NCBI RefSeq assembly: GCF_040869045.1
Contig: NC_090322.1
Coordinates: 277,104,662 to 277,168,661, forward strand
Origin: Eurosta solidaginis
Taxonomy: Eukaryota > Arthropoda > Insecta > Diptera > Tephritidae
Length of the DNA: 64,000 bases
Direction of reading: 5' to 3'
Numbering within the stretch: the stretch's first letter is position 1; each line of letters opens with the position of its first letter. The notes under the pieces are model-generated. The model was not told the DNA's origin. It did not search any database and was given only the letters and a program-made list of their open reading frames with translations. This document shows, in pieces, positions 59,008 to 64,000 of the stretch. Made by a program: the position numbers and the translations under genes.

Positions 59008-59929
59008 CATAAAAATGTCCGGTAACGACCGAAACCCATGCATTTTTTACACTTTTTTATCTTTATCGAATTTTTTTTGTACACGGTTGCAAAGGATGTG
59101 CATTGTGAATTCATACCAACGAAAAATCTTTCTTTTCCTCCATTGCCATACCTACCTGTCAAATAATAAACGGGGAACGGTTGCCGTGAATGGCCAGAGA
59201 ATGGAAGAAAGGTTTTGTTTCACTAGCCGTTATTAAATTGAAGTGCCACAAATTGCACTTTTGTGCTTCAAATCAGCTTTTCCTTTAAATGTGTATACAG
59301 AAAATCAAACTACATACTAATATTCATTCCAAAAATCAACTTTATAGATTAAGTTTGAGCAATCCGCCATGCCGGCATTTTTTGAAATAAGTTAATGAAA
59401 CAATATACCAGTCGTCTACAAAGATGGTTGAAAACCACTGTTAAGCTAATGATTTAAGTAATCGAACAGCGATTGAACAGGTGATCGAAGTTGTTCACTA
59501 TTGTGAACGTTTTATAAAAAATTCGCCACTTGTATGAATTCACAATGGAGGTGTGCGTTTGCAACCATTTATCATTACAATAAGTTATCTTTATTGAATT
59601 TTCTTCATACAAAATTCTATGCTTATTCATTTCCAATGACTTTGTAATAAACGGCAAGAAATATGAACACGTATATCTTCTTACTTCTTTTCGCAATCCC
59701 TAGCTCTAGGCAAACCTGGCTTAGGCCTTGAATCATAACGGGAAAAGTGCCGAATGACAGAGGCATCAGCAACCAAGCTCACCCATTGCGCAGACCATCT
59801 TGCGTGCCGCCAAGCCGGCGGACTGACCAGGGTTTATGTTAAGTTAGATATAATTAGTTATAAGTTTTTTATTTTTTTCTTCTCTTCTTCACGGTCGGTG
59901 ATCCTTGGCGGACTGTGATGTTGCGTACC
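59008..59929 (+). other. BEL 3' region, non-coding
   Basis: It contains a diverged inverted repeat (59101-59116 with 59532-59547, 16 bp perfect, plus GGTTGCAAA on the outer side) spaced by 0.4 kb. From about 59700 the sequence, including GTTAAGTTAGATATAATTAG, has the look of a BEL 3' untranslated region leading to the polypurine tract. Confidence 0.5.
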
Positions 59930-59944
59930 GCAAGGGGGGCGGCA
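59930..59944 (+). promoter_or_regulatory. Polypurine tract of the BEL element
   Basis: GCAAGGGGGGCGGCA abuts the 3' LTR start TGTTTAGG. Confidence 0.85.
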
Positions 59945-60449
59945 TGTTTAGGCCCAAGGCCTAACTTTTACTTGATTGACGGCGCCCCTCCCTAACGTTT
60001 TAATAAGATTTCCAGCCACCCACACTCACGCCGCATTTGTGTGCATGCATGCACATGCATGCGTTTCATACGCATGCATGTGTGTGTGCAGGTTGTCAGC
60101 ACCCATGCACGTATATGTGGGGGCTGTTGTGTGTGTGGCTTTTTTCCCCTCCTTAATACCAGAGGACCTTTTCGCGGCTTAGCGGTTGTCCTCAACGGCA
60201 CAACCGGTCTCTTTTTCGATCGACCGCCAACCAGCACACATCGCCGAGTATCACCGTCATCATTTTTACACTCAAAGGTAATATTGTATCCTTATATATA
60301 TTTCCCTACACTCTTAATAAAACATTATTATAACGAGGAAATCCTCTTTGCGTTTTGTTTCTTTTATCTCTTTTGAGCGAACCATCCATTCCAAGATCGA
60401 CCCGTGTGCGCCTACCCACTGCCGGTTTACGACGCACTCAGGCCGAACA
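59945..60449 (+). repeat. 3' LTR of the BEL element
   Basis: 505 bp, the same length as the 5' LTR, with one difference seen (T at 60347). AATAAA is at 60316-60321. The TSD copy GTGTT follows at 60450. Confidence 0.95.
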
Positions 60450-61410
60450 GTGTTAATGAGTTGTAAGTAAAAAGTTTTTTTCTAAAGTTATATTTTGCGT
60501 CAATAAACCAATCCAATTACCACGTTTCATCCCCTTTTTCGCATTTGGTATAGAATTATGACATTTTTTTTCATTTTTCGTAATTTTCGATATCGAAAAA
60601 GTAGGCGTGGTCATAATCGGATTTCGGTCATTTTTTATACCAATACAAAGTGAGTTCAGATAAGTACGTGAACTGAGTTTAGTAAAGATATATCGAATTT
60701 TGCTCAATTTATCGTGTTAACGGCCGAGCGGAAGGACAGACGATAAACTCTGTATGAAAACTGGACGTGGCTTCAACCGATTTCACTTTTGTCACAGAAA
60801 ATAGTTATCGTTCTAGAATCTAAGCCCCTACCAAATTTCACAAGGATTGGTACATTTTTGTCCGACTTAGGGCATTAAAAGTATCCTAGACAAATTAAAT
60901 TAAAAAGGGCGGAGCCATGCCCATTTTGAAATTTTCTTTTATTTTTGTATTTTGTTGCACCATATCATTACTGGAGTTGAATGTTGACATAATTTACTTA
61001 TGTATATACTGTAAAGGTATTAAATTTTTTTGTTAAAATTTGACATTAAAAAAGAATTTTTTTAAAGTGGGCGTGGTCGTTCTCCGATTTTGTTAATTTT
61101 TATTAAGCATATATATAGTAATAGGAGTAACGTTCCTGCCAAATTTCATCATGATATCTTCAACGACTGCCAAATTACAGCTTGCAAAACTTTTAAATTA
61201 CCTTCTTTTAAAAGTGGGCGGTGCCACGCCCATTGTCCAAACTTTTACTAAATTTCTATTCTGCGTCATAATTTCAACTCACATACCAAAACTCATCGCT
61301 TTATCCGTCTTTGGTAATGAATTATGGCACTTTTTCGGTTTTTCGAAAAAGTGGGCGTGGTTATAGTCCGATATCGTTCATTTTAAATAGCGATCTGAGA
61401 TGAGTACCCA

Positions 61411-61992
61411 AAAATGGTACCATATTTTGACGTTGTGAACCTAGTTTTGGTCACGAAGCTCTTGGTTCTAGCATTATGTTGTTGTAGCATTGAAGCGGTT
61501 CAAAATTTGCGTTCTGGTGTTGCCGAACATTGTATGTGGAAAACTCAGTAAATCATAAATGAAACAAGGCAATTTTGTTAGTGCTATTTTTTAGACGCTT
61601 ACTTTTTCATGTAACGTTTAAACTTCATATCAGAGCCTAGATTCAGTAAGTTTGAGTTTTGATCCCAGGCCTCAGGGGTTCTGCTAGCACCTACGGGAAT
61701 AATTTTATACAAAACATTTCTTCCGAAATCAAATCTCTTTTGCATTTGCTTCCTTCTGTCTTCGAGTTAAAATATTTCTTGCGCCAAGATACTTAGTTTT
61801 CAATTACCTTGCGTGGCTGAACACCACAATAGTCCTGAATTTTCTTGAACTCATTGAGCTGGGTGAGAAAGATTTAAATATCAACGTGCCAAATGAAAAG
61901 TAATGAATGGAATTTCTTTGTATAAGGTTTGAAAATGTTAGGCTCACGGCAGAGTGCTCGCTATAAGCTGTGCTAGGCGAGAAGCAATTTTT
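61411..61992 (-). mobile_element. Internal fragment of the Harbinger-like transposon
   Basis: It matches about 16530-17125 of the first copy in reverse orientation (for example AACCTAGTTTTGGTCAC and GCTAGCACCTACGGGAATAA). With 43633-43858 it forms one interrupted copy. About 330 bp present in the first copy (17126-17455) are missing across the Helitron-like insertion. It ends where inverted Helitron-like copy D begins. Confidence 0.75.
61808..61858 (-). other. Second copy of the 51-bp exon-like segment
   Basis: On the minus strand it reads CACCCAG|...|CGCAAG|GTAATT, and the 17 codons give LNEFKKIQDYCGVQPRK. Four of 17 residues differ from the copy at 16634-16684, with the frame and both splice sites preserved. 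Confidence 0.4.
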
Positions 61993-64000
61993 ATACTCAG
62001 TTGAGCAGAGCTCACAGAGTATATTAACTTTGATTGGATAACGGTTGGTTGTACAGGTATAAAGGAATCGAGATAGATATAGACTTCCATATATCAAAAT
62101 CATCAGGATCGAAAAAAAATTTGATTGAGCCATGTCCGTCCGTCTGTCCGTTAACACGATAACTTGAGTAAATTTTGAGGTATCTTGATGAAATTTGGTA
62201 TGTAAGTTCCCGTGTACTCATCTCAGATCGCTATTTAAAATGAACGATATCGGACTATAACCACGCCCACTTTTTCGATATCGAAAATTTCGAAAAACCG
62301 AAAAAGTGCGATAATTCATTACCAAAGATGGATAAAGCGATGAAACTTGGTAGGTGAGTTGAACTTATGACGCAGAATAGAAAATTAGTAAAATTTTGGA
62401 CAATGGGCATGGCACCGCCCACTTTTTAAAGAAGGTAATTTAAATGTTTTGCAAGCTGTAATTTGGCAGTCGTTGAAGATATCATGATGAAATTTGGCAG
62501 GAACGTTACTCCTATTACTATATGTATGCTTAATAAAAATTAACAAAATCGGAGAACGACCACGCCCACTTTTAAAAAAATTTTTTTTTAAGTAAAATTT
62601 TAACAAAAAATTTAATATCTTTACAGTATATAAGTAAATTATGTCAACATTCAAATCCAGTAATGATATCGTGCAACAAAATGCAAAAATAAAAGAAAAT
62701 TTCAAAATGGGCGTAGCTCCGCACTTTTTCATTTAATTTGTCTAGGATACTTTTAATGCCATAAATCGAACAACAATTTACCAATCCTTGTGAAATTTGG
62801 TAGGGGCTTAGATTCTGGGACTATAACTTATTTCTGTGAAAAAGGGGCGAAATCGGTTGAAGTCACGGCCAGTTCTTATACACAGTCTACCGTCTGTCCT
62901 TCCGCTCGGCCGTTAACACGACAACTTGAGCAAAAATCGATATATCTTTACTAAACTCAGTTCACGTACTTATCTGAACTCATTTTGTATTGGTGTAAAA
63001 ACGGCCGAAATCCGACTATGACCACGCCCACCTTTTTCGATATCGAAAGTTATGAAAAATGAAAAAAATGCCATAATTCTATACCAAATACGAAAAAAGG
63101 GATGAAGCATGGTATTTGGATTGGTTTATTGACGCAAGAAATAACTTTAGAAAAAAACTTTGTAAAATGGGTGTTACACCTACCATATTAAGTAGAAGAA
63201 AATGAAAAAGTTCTGCAGGGCGAAATAAAAGCCTTTGTAACCTTGGCAGGAATACTGTTCGTGGTATTATATATATAAATAAATTAGCGGTATCCAACAT
63301 ATTATGTTCTACGTCACCCTGGTCCACATTTGGTCGATATCTGGAAAACGCTTTCACATATACAACTACCACCCTCTCCCTTTTAAAAGCCTAATTAATA
63401 CCTTTAATTTGATACCCATGTCGTACAAACACATTCTAGAGTCACCCATGGTCCACCTTTATGGCGAATCTCGAAAAGGCGTCCACCTATAGAACTAAGC
63501 CCCACGCCCTTTTGAAATACTCATTAACACCTTTCCTTTGACACCCATATCGTACAAACATATTCTAGAGTCACCCCTGGTCCACCTTTATGGCGATATC
63601 TCGAAAAGGCTCATTAAACTTTATGCCGATATCTCGAAAAGGCGACCACCTATACAACTACCACCACTCCCTTTTAAAACCCTAATTAATACCTTGAATT
63701 TGATACCCATATCGTACAATCACATTTTAGAGTCATCCCTGGTCCACCTTCATGGCGATATCTCGAAAAGGCGTCCACCTATTGAACTAAACCCCACCTC
63801 TTTTGAAATACTCATTAACACTTTTCGTTTGATACCCATATCATACAAACGCATTCTAGAGTCACCCCTGGTCCACCTTTATGCCGATATCTCGAAAAGG
63901 GCGACCACCTATACAACTACCACCACTCCCTTTTAAAACCCTCATTAATACCTTTAATGATGCCCATATCGTACAAACACATTCTAGAGTCATCCCTGGT
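61993..64000 (-). mobile_element. Helitron-like element, copy D, inverted, runs off the window
   Basis: The left edge ATACTCAGTTGAGCAGAGCT is the reverse complement of the family's 3' hairpin. The unique 3' domain and microsatellite follow in reverse (GTCCGTCCGTCTGTCCG near 62131), then the satellite. The 5' end lies beyond 64000. Confidence 0.72.
63305..64000 (-). repeat. 130-bp satellite of copy D, diverged, partial
   Basis: Units in reverse orientation, recognisable by ATTCTAGAGTCACCCCTGGT and GGCGATATCTCGAAAAGGC. Several are shortened or have rearranged pieces near 63610-63650. Open frames here are satellite readings, not genes. Confidence 0.85.

Larger units (their letters stand above)
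45289..60449 (+). mobile_element. 15.2-kb BEL/Pao LTR retrotransposon with about 8 kb of cargo
   Basis: Two 505-bp LTRs start TGTTTAGGCCCAAGG and end GGCCGAACA. The 5-bp TSD GTGTT (45284-45288, 60450-60454) is intact, and joining the flanks restores the satellite reading GGTGTTAATGAG. A leader, gag-pol, and a polypurine tract next to the 3' LTR are present. BEL elements usually span 6-8 kb; the excess is the sequence between about 51.96 and 59.7 kb. I saw one LTR difference (C at 45691, T at 60347), which indicates a recent insertion. Confidence 0.93.
43859..61410 (+). mobile_element. Helitron-like element, copy C, split by the BEL insertion
   Basis: The left part 43859-45288 has the standard start and about 10 satellite units. 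The BEL element follows, then the right part 60450-61410 continues with satellite sequence and the unique 3' domain. The 3' microsatellite and hairpin are missing: the copy stops at GATGAGTACCCA. It sits inside a Harbinger-like copy. Confidence 0.75.

Noticed and set aside
63538..63936. 132-codon repeat protein with LVHLYGDISKR words
   Set aside because: The frame crosses reversed satellite units; irregular unit lengths make it open by chance.

Overview
This window looks like transposon-packed intergenic or heterochromatic DNA from a higher fly (Diptera, Brachycera), most plausibly a tephritid fruit fly. The repeat families point there: tRNA-derived SINEs, Helitron-like elements with (GTCY)n microsatellites, P-superfamily MITEs, BEL/Pao and Ty3/Gypsy LTR elements, and RTE and other LINEs. 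The species call is an inference from repeat style. I found no intact host gene, no cellular tRNA or rRNA gene and no CRISPR array. Almost every coding match is a retrotransposon pol or gag fragment, and most carry frameshifts.

Layout. 1-6050: SINE pieces, a truncated minus-strand Gypsy element joined to a LINE RNase H fragment, and a solo LTR with target-site duplication (TSD) GTAT. 6187-13420: a Helitron-like element that is mostly a 130-bp satellite of about 46 units, with a 390-bp higher-order repeat. 15175-25122: a nest bounded by perfect 41-bp inverted repeats. It holds a full-span Gypsy element (TSD ATAT) whose 3' LTR is split by a 1.74-kb PIF/Harbinger-like transposon, a SINE-like repeat, a LINE fragment and a second solo LTR. 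25421-28663: a full-span but broken RTE LINE with a 12-bp TSD. 29.8-34.6 kb: MITEs and foldback elements, including one with P-element-like ends. 34700-37626: a second satellite-bearing Helitron-like copy. 38.2-39.7 kb: LINE debris. 40688-41529: a small Helitron-like relative. 41669-42357: a mariner-like foldback.

The right third is the most unusual part. A third Helitron-like copy (from 43859) carries a 15,161-bp BEL/Pao element at 45289-60449. Its 505-bp LTRs differ at one base that I could see, its TSD is GTGTT, and it has a clear polypurine tract. Gag-pol is open except for one in-frame stop, and the first catalytic Asp of reverse transcriptase reads His. Between the end of pol and the polypurine tract lie about 8 kb that do not belong to a normal BEL element. 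This cargo contains Pro/Gln-rich host-like coding sequence, a stretch resembling the Gln-rich activation region of Sp1/Spps-type transcription factors, and a second, unrelated BEL gag-protease fragment. The outer TSD and nearly identical LTRs suggest the whole unit moved together, which makes it a candidate for retrotransposon capture of host transcripts. The window ends in a fourth Helitron-like copy, in inverted orientation.

Nothing here works as an operon or pathway. The parts interact as layered insertions, and the TSDs give a partial order: the Harbinger-like copy is younger than the Gypsy element, and BEL is younger than the third Helitron-like copy.
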